Source of the DNA: Beijerinckiaceae bacterium | GTDB lineage: Bacteria; Pseudomonadota; Alphaproteobacteria; Rhizobiales; Beijerinckiaceae | Direction: 5' to 3' | Length of the DNA stretch: 64,000 nucleotides | Assembly: GCA_024304885.1 (NCBI GenBank) | Contig: JALJOM010000003.1 | Span: 270,416-334,415 of the forward strand | Shown: piece by piece, positions 1 to 8,221 of the stretch | How the letters are laid out: every line of letters begins with the position of its first letter | Numbering within the stretch: the first letter of the stretch is position 1 | Translations under genes and position numbers: made by a program | Notes under the pieces: model-generated | Databases searched by the model: none | What the model saw: only the letters and a program-made list of their open reading frames with translations | What the model was told of the DNA's origin: nothing

Positions 1-148
1 CCTTGCTGCTCGTTCTCGTCTTGCTGATGCTTGTGGGTGCGTTTCCGGCGTGGCCATACAGCCGTGGTTGGGCTACGGCCCTTCGGGCATTTTGGGAATC
101 CTCCTCGTCCTCCTCGTCGTCATGCTCTTGACACGAGGGACGATATGA
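1..148 (+). pseudogene. DUF3309 small membrane protein, truncated by window edge and frameshifted
   Basis: The first bases read, from base 3, as a hydrophobic helix followed by GAFPAWPYSRGW, the hallmark of the ~50-residue DUF3309 family. The expected continuation GYGPSG, a second hydrophobic helix and a short basic tail are present but in the next frame, ending with TGA at 146-148. The switch falls in the run ggttgggctac (67-77), where one more G would restore W-G-Y-G. So the gene either carries a one-base deletion in a G run or the assembly dropped a base. The function of DUF3309 is not known; such genes often sit near stress genes, as here. The 5' end lies outside the window. Confidence 0.72.
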
Positions 149-265
149 GCCCCGTCCGTCGGGGTTCGCGCGCCCGAGGCTCGATGCTCGAGATCGAGTG
201 GAACACACACGTAGATACCGGTGGAGCGCACCTACCCACACACCGCGACAACCAGGAGTCGGCGA

Positions 266-583
266 ATGACCACGGACAAGGTATACCAGAGCATCAGCGA
301 CTTCGGCGAGGAATTGGCGTCGCTGCGCGATGATGTCGCGAAATTGACATCCTCGATAACCGATCTCGTACGTAACCAGGCCTCGTCGGCGGCGACCACG
401 GTGGCGGATAGTGTAGATCAAGCGCGCCAGAAGGTCAGCGATACCGCCAGCGATGCGCAGTACCGCGTCAAATCCGCGGCCAGCGAGATCGAAGCCTCGA
501 TCGAGCGCAATCCCTTGTCGGCCGTCATGATCGCACTTGTCGCCGGACTGCTGGTCGGCCTGTTCACCCGAACGGCAAGGTAG
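266..583 (+). CDS. DUF883/ElaB-like membrane-anchored protein
   Basis: This 105-residue protein starts at the ATG at 266, which has AGGAG seven bases upstream; an upstream in-frame ATG at 221 lacks such a site. The body is a polar, Ala/Ser/Asp-rich amphipathic helix (about residues 10-80) and the C-terminus is one hydrophobic segment (NPLSAVMIALVAGLLVGLF) closed by Arg. That layout matches the DUF883/ElaB/YqjD group, inner-membrane proteins that in E. coli associate with ribosomes in stationary phase. It is followed five bases later by another membrane protein, so the two are probably one operon. The family call rests on architecture; the detailed role is inferred. Confidence 0.7.
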   Translation: MTTDKVYQSISDFGEELASLRDDVAKLTSSITDLVRNQASSAATTVADSVDQARQKVSDTASDAQYRVKSAASEIEASIERNPLSAVMIALVAGLLVGLFTRTAR

Positions 584-587
584 CGCA

Positions 588-1178
588 ATGGCGGTGAAAT
601 CTCTCATCGAAGGGATTGCGGAGGATGCCACAGCGCCGATCGCCCAGATCGGCGGGCGGCTCATAGTGACGGCAGCGCTTTCGGCTCTAGCGATCGTCAG
701 CGCAGCTGCCGCCGCGGTGTTCCTGACCTCGGCCCTCTATACGACCGTCGAGCGCGTATTCGGTGGGCTCGAGGCCATGCTCGCGGTCGGCGGGCTGTAT
801 CTTGTCGTTGCTGCCGGCTTTGCGGTTGCGGTGTTCCTGCGGTCGCCGGCGCGGAGCTCGACAGCGATGCAGACCTCCATGGAGGAGGGCGCCCGCATGG
901 CGGCGATCGCCCCGCTCGAGACTGCGCGCTCGGACGCAGCAGCGTCGGGAGGTCGGGAGTCCGAACTCGGCCGCTCGCTCGAGCGCCTCGCTCTGCCGGT
1001 GCTCGATCTGCTCCGTGAGCAGGGCATGGAACGCGAGCGTGTCGCGCTTGCGGCAGCAGTCATGGCCGCCAAGGAAATGCGGCCATGGATGCTCGTCGGC
1101 CTTTCGATGGTCGTCGGCGTCGCGGTCGGCTCTTTCGCTCGGACCCGCTACAAGCCTCGCGCTCAGACGACCACTTGA
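588..1178 (+). CDS. Phage-holin-superfamily-like membrane protein (YqjE/Holin-X type)
   Basis: 196 residues from the ATG at 588. Two adjacent transmembrane helices lie at about residues 22-46 and 58-82, followed by a soluble Ala/Glu/Arg-rich stretch and a last hydrophobic segment near the C-terminus (MLVGLSMVVGVAVGS). Proteins of this shape directly downstream of an ElaB/DUF883 protein are the YqjE or Holin-X-like partners seen in many proteobacteria. The pair sits beside the general stress response genes, which fits a membrane-stress role, but no catalytic or binding motif is visible. It converges with phyR: its last 16 bases overlap the phyR 3' end on the other strand. Confidence 0.6.
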   Translation: MAVKSLIEGIAEDATAPIAQIGGRLIVTAALSALAIVSAAAAAVFLTSALYTTVERVFGGLEAMLAVGGLYLVVAAGFAVAVFLRSPARSSTAMQTSMEEGARMAAIAPLETARSDAAASGGRESELGRSLERLALPVLDLLREQGMERERVALAAAVMAAKEMRPWMLVGLSMVVGVAVGSFARTRYKPRAQTTT

Positions 1179-1987
1179 TCTCTTCGGGCCTCGTCCTTGC
1201 GATGCGCCGCGCGATCGAAGAACAGTGCCTGGGAAATGACGGCCTTCAGGCTGTCCACCCCGAACGGCTTGGTGATGAGGAAGGCCGGCTCCGGCGGCGT
1301 TCCCGTGAGGAAGCGCTCGGGATAGGCGGTGATGAAGACGACCGGGACCGAGAAGGCCCCGAGAATCTGGTTCACCGCATCGAGGCCGGAGCTCCCATCG
1401 GCGAGCTGGATATCGGCGAGGATCAAGCCCGGGCGCTCGCGCTCGACCGCCTCCACGGCTTCCCGGTGGGTCCGCGCGACCGCGGTGACACGGTGGCCTT
1501 GCTCCTCGACCAGCGTCTGCAGATCGAGCGCGATGAAGGGCTCGTCCTCGATAATCAGGACGTCGGTCCTGATCTGGTCGGCGATCTCCTTGCCGGCGGC
1601 ATCGATCAAGTCGGTCGCCTCGGAGACCGTGCATCCGAGGGTCGCGGCGACCTCGGAGGTCTCGAACCCTTCGAGCGAGCTCAGCAAGAACGCAATGCGC
1701 GGGCGCAAGGTGATGGCGTCGAGGTTGCGCCGCGCGCCGACCTCGTCGCCGCTGAGCTCGATCTGGTCCACGTGGCCGTTGACCGGCAGCGATCCCCAGA
1801 CCTCGAGGAACAAGCGGTAGAGGCTGGTGCGGACGTTCTCGTCCGGGCGGATCGCCGTCGGGTCTCCGACGATCGTCTCCAGCGTGGCCAGCACGTAAGC
1901 GTCACCTCCGGCTTGCGTGCCGGTCAAGGCCCGTGCGAAACGGCGGAGATAGGGGACGTAGGCAGAGATCTCCTGCGAGATGGACAT
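1163..1987 (-). CDS. phyR: PhyR, general stress response regulator
   Basis: 274 residues. Residues 1-135 form a sigma-factor-like output domain (sigma2-like YVPYLRRFARALTG near the start, sigma4-like near 95-135). Residues 142-265 form a receiver domain with the acidic pocket IIEDEP (145-150), phospho-acceptor Asp192 in LADIQLADG and the conserved Lys in ITKPFG. Phosphorylated PhyR binds the anti-sigma factor NepR and so frees EcfG. The start at 1987 has GGAGGA upstream; the open frame runs further to 2140 but without a ribosome site. A canonical EcfG promoter stands 33 bp upstream of the start, so PhyR is likely under EcfG control. nepR and ecfG are divergent neighbours, the classic order. 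Confidence 0.95.
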   Translation of the reverse strand: MSISQEISAYVPYLRRFARALTGTQAGGDAYVLATLETIVGDPTAIRPDENVRTSLYRLFLEVWGSLPVNGHVDQIELSGDEVGARRNLDAITLRPRIAFLLSSLEGFETSEVAATLGCTVSEATDLIDAAGKEIADQIRTDVLIIEDEPFIALDLQTLVEEQGHRVTAVARTHREAVEAVERERPGLILADIQLADGSSGLDAVNQILGAFSVPVVFITAYPERFLTGTPPEPAFLITKPFGVDSLKAVISQALFFDRAAHRKDEARRDQVVV

Positions 1988-2019
1988 TGATGAGGTCCTC
2001 CTGGCCGACCGATCGAGGA

Positions 2020-2044
2020 AACGGCCCGAACGGGCGCGGGTTCC
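2020..2044 (-). promoter_or_regulatory. EcfG-type promoter of phyR
   Basis: On the minus strand GGAAC (2044-2040) is followed after exactly 16 bases by CGTT (2023-2020). This equals the alphaproteobacterial EcfG consensus GGAAC-N16/17-CGTT. It points toward phyR, whose start is at 1987. Confidence 0.82.
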
Positions 2045-2067
2045 GGGCGGTCGCACCCGAGGCGGCA

Positions 2068-2092
2068 GGAACTTTGCCGGATGCCGAACGTT
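2068..2092 (+). promoter_or_regulatory. EcfG-type promoter of nepR-ecfG
   Basis: GGAAC at 2068-2072, 16 bases, then CGTT at 2089-2092. It reads toward nepR (start 2261) and leaves a leader of roughly 160 bases. Its -35 lies 23 bases from the -35 of the divergent phyR promoter. Confidence 0.85.
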
Positions 2093-2260
2093 CAAAGACG
2101 TTTTCGCGGCCGATCTTATATCATGACCGAGCCATTTCAAGGTGCCGGGTCGGCGCGCGGCGAACGGCGCGAGCGCTGCCCGATCCGGCCGGATCGGACA
2201 GCGGCTCTAGGCGTGAAGAACCAGAGGCTCGCCGTGAGGTGATCCGACCGAGGGGGTATC

Positions 2261-2605
2261 ATGGCAAGCGACGACAACCGAAGCAATGGCGGGAGTCGAG
2301 TCACACAAGCGTCGAAGCTCAACCGAGGACAAGTCGAGAAGGGCACGAGCGGCGTCCTCGGAGCCGCCGTGCAGGAAAGGCGCACGGAAGGTCGGGAGAA
2401 GAGCTTTGCAGGTGTCCCTGGCGCGGAACGGTCGCGATACCCATCTCTGAAGCCGGACCTCGCAGACCAGATCGGGGCCCGGTTGCGGAGCGTCTACGAC
2501 GACGTGCTGGTGCAGCCCGTGCCGGAACGCTTTCTCGAGCTCTTGCGCCAGCTCGAGAGCGCGCCCGGAGCGTCCTTTGCTCGAGCGAAGAAGGACGGCA
2601 CGTGA
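2261..2605 (+). CDS. nepR: NepR, anti-sigma factor of EcfG
   Basis: 114 residues. The C-terminal half carries the NepR core, IGARLRSVYDDVL then PVPERFLELLRQLE (about residues 71-98), two short helices that clamp the EcfG sigma factor and are captured instead by phosphorylated PhyR. The N-terminal 60 residues are polar and probably disordered, longer than in many homologues. The gene stops at TGA 2603-2605, overlapping the GTG start of ecfG in the frame junction GTGA, so translation of the pair is coupled. An EcfG promoter lies ahead of the gene. Confidence 0.92.
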   Translation: MASDDNRSNGGSRVTQASKLNRGQVEKGTSGVLGAAVQERRTEGREKSFAGVPGAERSRYPSLKPDLADQIGARLRSVYDDVLVQPVPERFLELLRQLESAPGASFARAKKDGT

Positions 2606-3237
2606 GCATAACGGACGACGCGCTGGCGGCCGCCGGGACATCCGCGTCAACTGCGCCCGCACCGGAGACGAGCACTCGGATGACAGCGGACCTGCTCGCC
2701 GTCATCCCCAACCTGCGCGCTTTCGCCGTCTCGCTCTGCGGCAACCTCGACCGCGCCGACGATCTCGTCCAGGAAACCCTCGTCAAGGCTTGGAGCAACC
2801 TCGATTCCTTCGTCGAGGGCACCAACCTCAGGGCCTGGCTCTTCACGATCCTGCGCAATATCTACTACTCGGAATACCGCAAGCGGCGGCGGGAGGTCGC
2901 GGATCCGGACGGATCCATCGCGGGCCGGCTCGCGACCGTCCCGGCTCAGGACGGTCATATGGATCTGCTCGACTTCCGCGACGCCTTGCAGAAATTGCCG
3001 ACCGATCAGCGCGAGGCCCTGATCCTGATCGGCGCCTCCGGGCTGTCCTACGAGGAGGCGGCGGGCGTCTGCGGCTGCGCCGTCGGCACCATGAAGAGCC
3101 GCGTCAATCGGGCGAGGAGCCGCCTCGTCGACCTGCTCGCGATCGGTTCCGGCAACGACTTCGGCAAGGACGCGGAATGGCCCGACGCGACCTCGCTTCT
3201 CGCGAACGAGCGCTATCGCCGCGAAGGCAGCGACTGA
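2602..3237 (+). CDS. ecfG: EcfG, ECF sigma factor of the general stress response
   Basis: 211 residues from GTG 2602, overlapping nepR by four bases. Region 2 is clear (CGNLDRADDLVQETLVKAW and LRAWLFTILRNIYYSEYRK, roughly residues 50-100) and region 4 follows (LPTDQREALILIGASG, then LSYEEAAGVCGCAVGTMKSR). This is the usual ECF15 arrangement. EcfG directs RNA polymerase to GGAAC-N16-CGTT promoters; it is held by NepR and released by PhyR. An open frame extends far upstream, but only the GTG start gives the expected length and the coupled overlap. The C-terminal 25 residues are variable. Confidence 0.95.
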   Translation: MSITDDALAAAGTSASTAPAPETSTRMTADLLAVIPNLRAFAVSLCGNLDRADDLVQETLVKAWSNLDSFVEGTNLRAWLFTILRNIYYSEYRKRRREVADPDGSIAGRLATVPAQDGHMDLLDFRDALQKLPTDQREALILIGASGLSYEEAAGVCGCAVGTMKSRVNRARSRLVDLLAIGSGNDFGKDAEWPDATSLLANERYRREGSD

Positions 3238-3254
3238 AGCCGCCGTTCGCCGCC

Positions 3255-4130
3255 TCAGTTCGCCAGCCAGCCGAGATAGACCGCGACGAGCAGGAAGACC
3301 CCCATCGCGCCGCGATAGACGACGAAGGGCCAGGCCGAGAAGCGCTCGAGGATACGCAGCAAGCCCCAGATCGCGGCAAAGGCGGAGATCGACGCGATCA
3401 CGAGCCCGAACAAGAGGATCGACCAGCCGTGGGCGTCGAGGCTCACGTAGTGCAGCTCCCACAATTCCTTGATGCCCGCGGCGGTGATCGCGGGGAGGCC
3501 GAGCAGGAAGGCGAAGCGAGCGGCCTCTTCGCGCCGGAAATCCAGGAACAAGGCCGCGGTCAAGGTCGAGCCCGAGCGGGAGATGCCCGGGATCAAGGCG
3601 CCGACCTGGGCGAGCCCGATGATCAGTGCGTCGCGCAAGGTCGCATGGTGCAAGGTGCGCTTGTGCCTCGAATAGATCTCCGCGAGCGCGAGCAGGGCGG
3701 ACATGGTGATGCAGGACACCCCGATCACGGTCAGCGTGCGCAGCGGAGAGCCGCAGGCGTTGAGGACCGGAGCCAGCAAGAGCCCCGCGGCGACGATCGG
3801 CAGCGTCCCGAGGACGAGCCAGGACGCGAATCGGAAGTTCCAATCGCCGAAATCGCGTCGGATCGCGGCACGGATCGAGCCGAAGGCCAGGCCGCGCACG
3901 TCGGACCAGAAATAGCTGATGACCGCGGCCACCGCGGCGAGCTGCATCGCGGCCGAGAAGGCCGATCCCGGATCCTGCCAGCCGAGCAAGGCCGGAACGA
4001 TCCGCATATGCGCGGTCGAGGAGATGGGCAGGAGCTCCGTCAGGCCCTGGACGACGCCGAGGACGGCGACCTTGGCATAGCCGAGCGCGACGAATCCCGT
4101 ATCGAGACCTTCGGTACAGGCGGAGGCCAT
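3255..4130 (-). CDS. uppP: Undecaprenyl-diphosphatase UppP/BacA
   Basis: 291 residues, a polytopic inner-membrane enzyme that removes a phosphate from undecaprenyl diphosphate to recycle the lipid carrier for peptidoglycan and other surface polymers. The two signature regions are present: QGLTELLPISSTAH near residues 28-41, and the arginine loop PGISRSGST near residue 165. About eight hydrophobic helices can be counted. The start chosen (4130) gives the usual N-terminus; the frame stays open upstream to 4511 but that part is not family-like. The gene converges with ecfG, 17 bp away, with no obvious terminator between. Confidence 0.92.
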   Translation of the reverse strand: MASACTEGLDTGFVALGYAKVAVLGVVQGLTELLPISSTAHMRIVPALLGWQDPGSAFSAAMQLAAVAAVISYFWSDVRGLAFGSIRAAIRRDFGDWNFRFASWLVLGTLPIVAAGLLLAPVLNACGSPLRTLTVIGVSCITMSALLALAEIYSRHKRTLHHATLRDALIIGLAQVGALIPGISRSGSTLTAALFLDFRREEAARFAFLLGLPAITAAGIKELWELHYVSLDAHGWSILLFGLVIASISAFAAIWGLLRILERFSAWPFVVYRGAMGVFLLVAVYLGWLAN

Positions 4131-4416
4131 GAGCTGATTTCCCGGGCTTGGACAAGACGAATCGGCGCGCGGGTGCCGGCGCGCTCCGCTTCTTCCAGAC
4201 TCCGGCGCCGAGATCAATCGGTAACGGTCGATTGCGGGAACGCCGAGCACTGCTTCGCCTCGTTTGCTCGAAACGAGTCGAGCCTGCGAGATCGCGTGGC
4301 GCGCGGGGTTTCGAGCCCTGCGAAGCATTGGGCCCGCTAGCGCCGCCTTGGCCGGAAGTGACGCCCGGGTTTCGAGCTCGGACTCCGTCGTCGCACGAAA
4401 AGATCCGTGTAGCCGT

Positions 4417-4715
4417 GGCGGATGAGCAAGTGGCCAGCTCGAGCTGCTTTTGCCGACGAACCAACCCGGGCCGCAAGGCTGCGATGACCGCCGCATCCTC
4501 AGCGGCATCATGCATGTCGTGAAGATCGGTTGCCGCTGGGTCGAGTGCCCGAAAGAATACGGTCCCGCGAAGACGATCTACGATCGCTTCGCCCGGTGAA
4601 GCGGCCGCGCCATCTGGCAGACGATCTTCGAGGTCGTCGCGGCAGCATCCGAGCCTCCGGCCGAGGTTGCCCTGGACAGCTCCCACGTCAAGGCACAACG
4701 CTGCGCCAGCGGCGA
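4417..4715 (+). pseudogene. IS5-family transposase remnant
   Basis: From 4444 one frame reads DDRRILSGIMHVVKIGCRW, then ECPKEYGPAKTIYDRFAR, then SGRAIWQTIFEVV and finally ALDSSHVKAQRCASG. These are consecutive blocks of the N-terminal half of IS5-type transposases (the IS427/IS1031-like kind common in rhizobia), including the first catalytic Asp in LDSSHVKA. A TGA at 4600-4602 replaces the Trp expected after FAR. The extreme N-terminus (DEQVA, near 4420) is in another frame. The C-terminal half with the remaining DDE residues is missing, and no terminal inverted repeats were found. It is dead. Confidence 0.75.
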
Positions 4716-4738
4716 AGGCGTCGAGCTATCCGACCGTC

Positions 4739-4987
4739 CCGGCCGTGCTGATCGGTTGGCTTGGGCAGCATAGTGACTACGCTGGACAGGGGCTCGGAGA
4801 AGCCCTGCAGTTCGACGCGATCAAGACCGTGGCGACCGCGCCGATCGAGTCGCACGCCATTTTCGCCGGCGGCATCTACGACCATGCGGTGGCGTTCTAT
4901 GAGGCCTTCGGCTGCGCGACTTTGATCTTGCGGCCGCGCATCCTCTATCTGCCGGTGACGACGGCGTTGAGCCTGCTGTCCCCTTGA
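4739..4987 (+). pseudogene. GNAT acetyltransferase C-terminal remnant (TacT-like)
   Basis: The frame reads PAVLIGWLGQHSDYAGQGLG EA, then DHAVAFYEAFGCATL and ends RPRILYLPVTTALSL, which is the C-terminal part of the GNAT fold: acetyl-CoA loop Q/R-x-x-G-x-G/A written here as GQGLGEA, then the AFYEAFGF-like strand. The closing pattern is that of TacT/AtaT-type toxin acetyltransferases of type II toxin-antitoxin systems. About 90 N-terminal residues are absent and are replaced by the transposase remnant, which runs through in an overlapping frame. No antitoxin gene of the DUF1778 type is seen upstream. It is probably inactive. Confidence 0.65.
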
Positions 4988-5116
4988 GTTTTGCCGCCTC
5001 CGCCCTACGCCATTTCCGCCCCGCGCCGCCGCGCGCAAGTATTTTTACGCCACGGCACGCGGAGGCTTCGAGCGTAAAAACGCTATTCTTTCAACGTCTT
5101 CATTCGGTGATTCTGA

Positions 5117-5398
5117 CACAATGGCCGGACCTCGCAAGGAACGCTCGCCGACCGCATCCGGCTGGACGGCGGCGGTTACCGCCGCGACCACCTCCGCGCC
5201 CTGGCCCAGCGCGTCGAGGTCGCGGACACCGGGGTCCGGATCATGGGATCGAAGTCCGAACTACTGCGTACCCTGGTCGCCGCCTCAGGCGGGAAATCGG
5301 TCGCAGTCGGTGTTCAGAGTTCTGTTCTGAAATGGCGCGCCCGGAGAGATTCGAACTCCCGACCCCTAGATTCGAAGTCTAGTGCTCTATCCAGCTGA
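5117..5398 (+). pseudogene. Site-specific recombinase C-terminal remnant running into tRNA-Arg
   Basis: One frame reads GTLADRIRLDGGGYRRDH, then LRALAQRVEVADTGVRIMG and SKSELLRTLVAASGG, which I recognise as the C-terminal end found in large serine-type recombinase-family proteins of Hyphomicrobiales. An in-frame TGA at 5114-5116 precedes it and no catalytic domain is present. The frame then continues across the antisense strand of the tRNA-Arg gene (ARRDSNSRPLDSKSS) to the TGA at 5396. This suggests an element that once integrated at the 3' end of this tRNA and later decayed. The family call is from memory of the motif string, hence moderate confidence. Confidence 0.55.
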
Positions 5399-5409
5399 GC
5401 TACGGGCGC
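5333..5409 (-). tRNA. tRNA-Arg (anticodon TCG), CCA encoded
   Basis: On the minus strand the acceptor stem GCGCCCG pairs with CGGGCGC. The D arm has AGCTCAGCTGGATAGAGC, the anticodon stem-loop is CTAGA-CTTCGAA-TCTAG giving anticodon TCG, and the T arm carries GTTCGAATC. Discriminator G is followed by an encoded CCA (5335-5333). It lies 12 bp upstream of the parC 3' end on the same strand, and its 3' side abuts the recombinase remnant, as expected for an integration site. Confidence 0.95.
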
Positions 5410-5420
5410 CTTCTCGGTAT

Positions 5421-7670
5421 TTACACGAACTTGTTGCTCTTCGGGAACCCCCGTGGCGCCGGGCGTCCGGCCTCGCCGCGGTCGCCGATCCATTCGGAAA
5501 GCTCCGCACCGCCAAGGCTGAAGTTCCGGCCCGCGGGATCCTTCCAGGACAGACCGTCGGCGACCCGAAGCACCTTGGCGTCGGAAATCCCGCCCTCGCG
5601 ATATTTCTGCAGGCGAACGCCTTTGCCGCGCGCCATCTCCGGCACCTGCGAGAGCGGAAATACGAGCAGCTTGTGGTTCTCGCCCACGACCGCCACGTGG
5701 TCGCCGTCGGCCACCACACACAATGCGGCGATCGCGGGCGCATCCACATTCAACAGGAGCTTGCCCTTGCGGGTGCCCCCGATCATCTCGTCCTGGCCGG
5801 CGACGAAGCCGCGCCCGTCGCTCGACGCGACCAGCATCCGCGTGCCGGGCACATAGGGAAACACCGCCCGAATCGCCGCGCCTTCCTCGATATCGGCCAT
5901 GAGGCGTAGCGGCTCGCCGTTGCCGCGCCCGCCCGGCAATTTCCCGACATCGAGCGTGAAGATCTTGCCGTCGCTCGAGAGCACGAGGATCTTCGACGTG
6001 GTCTCGGCGAAGAAGGAAACGTCCAGCCGGTCGTCGCCCTTGAACTGGAGGCCCGTAAGATCGGCGACCTGACCCTTCAACGCGCGGATCCAACCCTTCT
6101 CGGAGACCACGATCGTGACCGGCTCGCGCTCGATCATCGCTTCCGCGAGATCGCTGTCGGCGATGACCGGCGCCGACGCGAAGCTCGTCCGACGTCGCCC
6201 GAGCTTGGTCTGCGGGCCGTATTTTTTCTTGAGCTCGCGGATCTGCGCGGCGACCGTCTTCCATTGCTGCGCAACATCGCCGAGCAGCCGCTCGATCTCG
6301 CCTTTCTCCTCGAGCAGCTCGTCGTTCTCCTTGCGCAGCTCCATCTCCTCGAGCCGGCGCAAGCTGCGCAGCCGCGTGTCGAGGATGTAGTTCACCTGCA
6401 ACTCGGTGAGGTCGAAGGTCGCAACGAGCATTTCCTTCGGCTCGTCCTCCTCGCGGATGATGCGGATCACCTCGTCGAGGTGGAGGAAGACGATCAGCAT
6501 GCCGGCGACGAGCTCGAGCCGGCGGATGATCTCGGCGAGCCTGTGGCGCGAGCGGCGCAGCAGCACCTCGCGGCGATGGTCGAGCCATTGGCGCAGCGCC
6601 TCGTCGAGCGAGACCACGCGCGGCACCACACCATCGACGAGCACGTTCATGTTGAGCGGAAAGCGCACCTCGAGCTCGGTGAGGCGGAAGAGCTGCGCCA
6701 TCATCATCTCGGGATCGACCGTGCGGGCGCGCGGCTCGACGACGATACGCACGTCCTCGGCGGATTCGTCGCGGATGTCGCCGACGAGCGGCAGCTTCTT
6801 CTCGGCGAGAAGCTCGGCGATCTTCTCGATCAGCCGCGACTTCTGCACCATGTAGGGGATCTCGCTGACGACCACGCTCCAGGTGCCGCGGCCGGCCTCC
6901 TCCCTCGACCAGCCCGCGCGCAGCCGGAACGAGCCGCGGCCGGTCCGGTAGGCCTCGGCGATCGAGTCCTTCGGCTCGACGATGATGCCGCCGGTCGGGA
7001 AGTCGGGGCCGGGCACGATGGCCAGGAGGTCGTCGGTCGAAGCTCTCGGATGCTGGATCATGTGGAGCGCGGCGTCGCAGAGCTCGGCGAGGTTGTGGGG
7101 CGGGATCGAGGTCGCCATGCCGACGGCGATCCCCTGCGCGCCATTGGCGAGCAGGTTCGGCAGCGCCGCAGGCAGGACGATCGGCTCCTGCTGGTCTCCT
7201 GAGTAGTTCTCGCGGAAATCGATCGCGTCCTCGCCGATCCCCTCGAGCAGGAGGCGCGCGATATCGGTCATGCGCGCTTCCGTGTAGCGATAGGCGGCCG
7301 CCGCGTCGCCGTCGATATTGCCGAAGTTGCCTTGCCCGTCGACGAGCGGATAGCGCGAGGAGAAATCCTGCGCGAGGCGCACGAGCGCCTCGTAGATCGC
7401 CTGGTCGCCGTGGGGATGGAACGAGCCCATCACGTCGCCGACGATCTTCGCGCATTTCTTGAAGGCCGTGCCCGGGTCGAGCCGGAGTACCTGCATCCCG
7501 TAGAGGATGCGCCGATGCACCGGCTTCAGCCCGTCTCGGGCGTCGGGCAGGGCGCGGCCCGTGATCGTCGAGAGCGCGTAGGAGAGGTAGCGTTCCTCGA
7601 GCGCGTCGCGAAGATTGACGAGCTCGGTGCTCCCGGACGGTGCGGGCGGCGGCGAGTGTCTTTTTCCCAT
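5421..7670 (-). CDS. parC: DNA topoisomerase IV subunit A
   Basis: 749 residues, the usual ParC length. The breakage-reunion domain contains [15 protein letters not shown] (about 45-59), the [12 protein letters not shown] helix (85-96) and the catalytic Tyr129 in [10 protein letters not shown]. The tower and coiled-coil region (long Glu/Arg/Leu stretch near 400-450) follows, and the C-terminal third is a beta-pinwheel for DNA wrapping. With ParE it decatenates daughter chromosomes. ParE is not in this window. The start at 7670 follows family length; the frame stays open upstream through a dispersed repeat. tRNA-Arg follows on the same strand after 11 bp. Confidence 0.95.
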   Translation of the reverse strand: MGKRHSPPPAPSGSTELVNLRDALEERYLSYALSTITGRALPDARDGLKPVHRRILYGMQVLRLDPGTAFKKCAKIVGDVMGSFHPHGDQAIYEALVRLAQDFSSRYPLVDGQGNFGNIDGDAAAAYRYTEARMTDIARLLLEGIGEDAIDFRENYSGDQQEPIVLPAALPNLLANGAQGIAVGMATSIPPHNLAELCDAALHMIQHPRASTDDLLAIVPGPDFPTGGIIVEPKDSIAEAYRTGRGSFRLRAGWSREEAGRGTWSVVVSEIPYMVQKSRLIEKIAELLAEKKLPLVGDIRDESAEDVRIVVEPRARTVDPEMMMAQLFRLTELEVRFPLNMNVLVDGVVPRVVSLDEALRQWLDHRREVLLRRSRHRLAEIIRRLELVAGMLIVFLHLDEVIRIIREEDEPKEMLVATFDLTELQVNYILDTRLRSLRRLEEMELRKENDELLEEKGEIERLLGDVAQQWKTVAAQIRELKKKYGPQTKLGRRRTSFASAPVIADSDLAEAMIEREPVTIVVSEKGWIRALKGQVADLTGLQFKGDDRLDVSFFAETTSKILVLSSDGKIFTLDVGKLPGGRGNGEPLRLMADIEEGAAIRAVFPYVPGTRMLVASSDGRGFVAGQDEMIGGTRKGKLLLNVDAPAIAALCVVADGDHVAVVGENHKLLVFPLSQVPEMARGKGVRLQKYREGGISDAKVLRVADGLSWKDPAGRNFSLGGAELSEWIGDRGEAGRPAPRGFPKSNKFV

Positions 7671-7680
7671 GGGGCGATCG

Positions 7681-7780
7681 CCAGAGCGGCGTCCGATCCG
7701 GAAACCTGCTCTACAGTGTTGATTTCTCGCATTTTCGCGACACAAACCGGTCTCCGGTTCGCTGCAAGACGCTCTAGCGA
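7681..7780. repeat. RIME-like intergenic repeat, copy 1
   Basis: Just upstream of parC. The left half is a hairpin (agagcggcgtccgatccgg with gaaacctgctct), the right half carries ctcgcattttcgcga and accggtctccggt and ends gctctag. This is the reverse orientation of the family described at 31138 and 44515. Confidence 0.75.
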
Positions 7781-7956
7781 TCGCCTCGGACGCGCGCAAG
7801 GGCCGTTGCGTTCGGGTCCACAGATGCTCCGGCTTCGGCGCTTCGCGACGTTTCGCGCGACCTGTTGCGCGGCTGCACTAGTGCGCCGCGCCGGCATCGC
7901 CTAGTCAGCAACAGAGGCCGCGCCGCCGCGCGGCGAGATTTACGGACCAGGCGATC

Positions 7957-8163
7957 ATGATGAGCAAAGCGGTTTCGATCATCGGCTTGCTGGTGAGCCT
8001 CGGCGTCTTGTTCGCCGCCTATACGGTCACTCCGGAAGCGGCCGACGCAGGCCTGCGCGCCGAAACGAGCCTCGGCAACGGCTGCGTCCGCCGCGAGATC
8101 GCGCTCGACGAAGGCTATGGGGTGAGCCGGAAGGAGATGCGGCTCGTCTGCGCCGAGAACTGA
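7957..8163 (+). CDS. Small exported protein of unknown function
   Basis: 68 residues. The N-terminus has a hydrophobic helix (VSIIGLLVSLGVLFAAYTV, residues 6-24), a signal peptide or membrane anchor, followed by a short polar domain with two cysteines (GNGCVRREI and MRLVCAEN) that could form one disulfide in the periplasm. I do not recognise the family. Two adjacent ATGs (7957, 7960) can start it and the ribosome site is weak. It is monocistronic between the parC upstream region and an opposite-strand gene. Codon use is like its neighbours, so it looks real. Confidence 0.5.
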   Translation: MMSKAVSIIGLLVSLGVLFAAYTVTPEAADAGLRAETSLGNGCVRREIALDEGYGVSRKEMRLVCAEN

Positions 8164-8221
8164 GCGCGGGGCACCGGATGGGAACGGGCACGGGATTGCC
8201 GAGACGAGGTCTTGCCGCCGA

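Noticed and set aside
230..260. GGAAC at 230-234 as an EcfG promoter for the DUF883-like gene
   Set aside because: No CGTT occurs 16-17 bases downstream, so only the -35 half is present.
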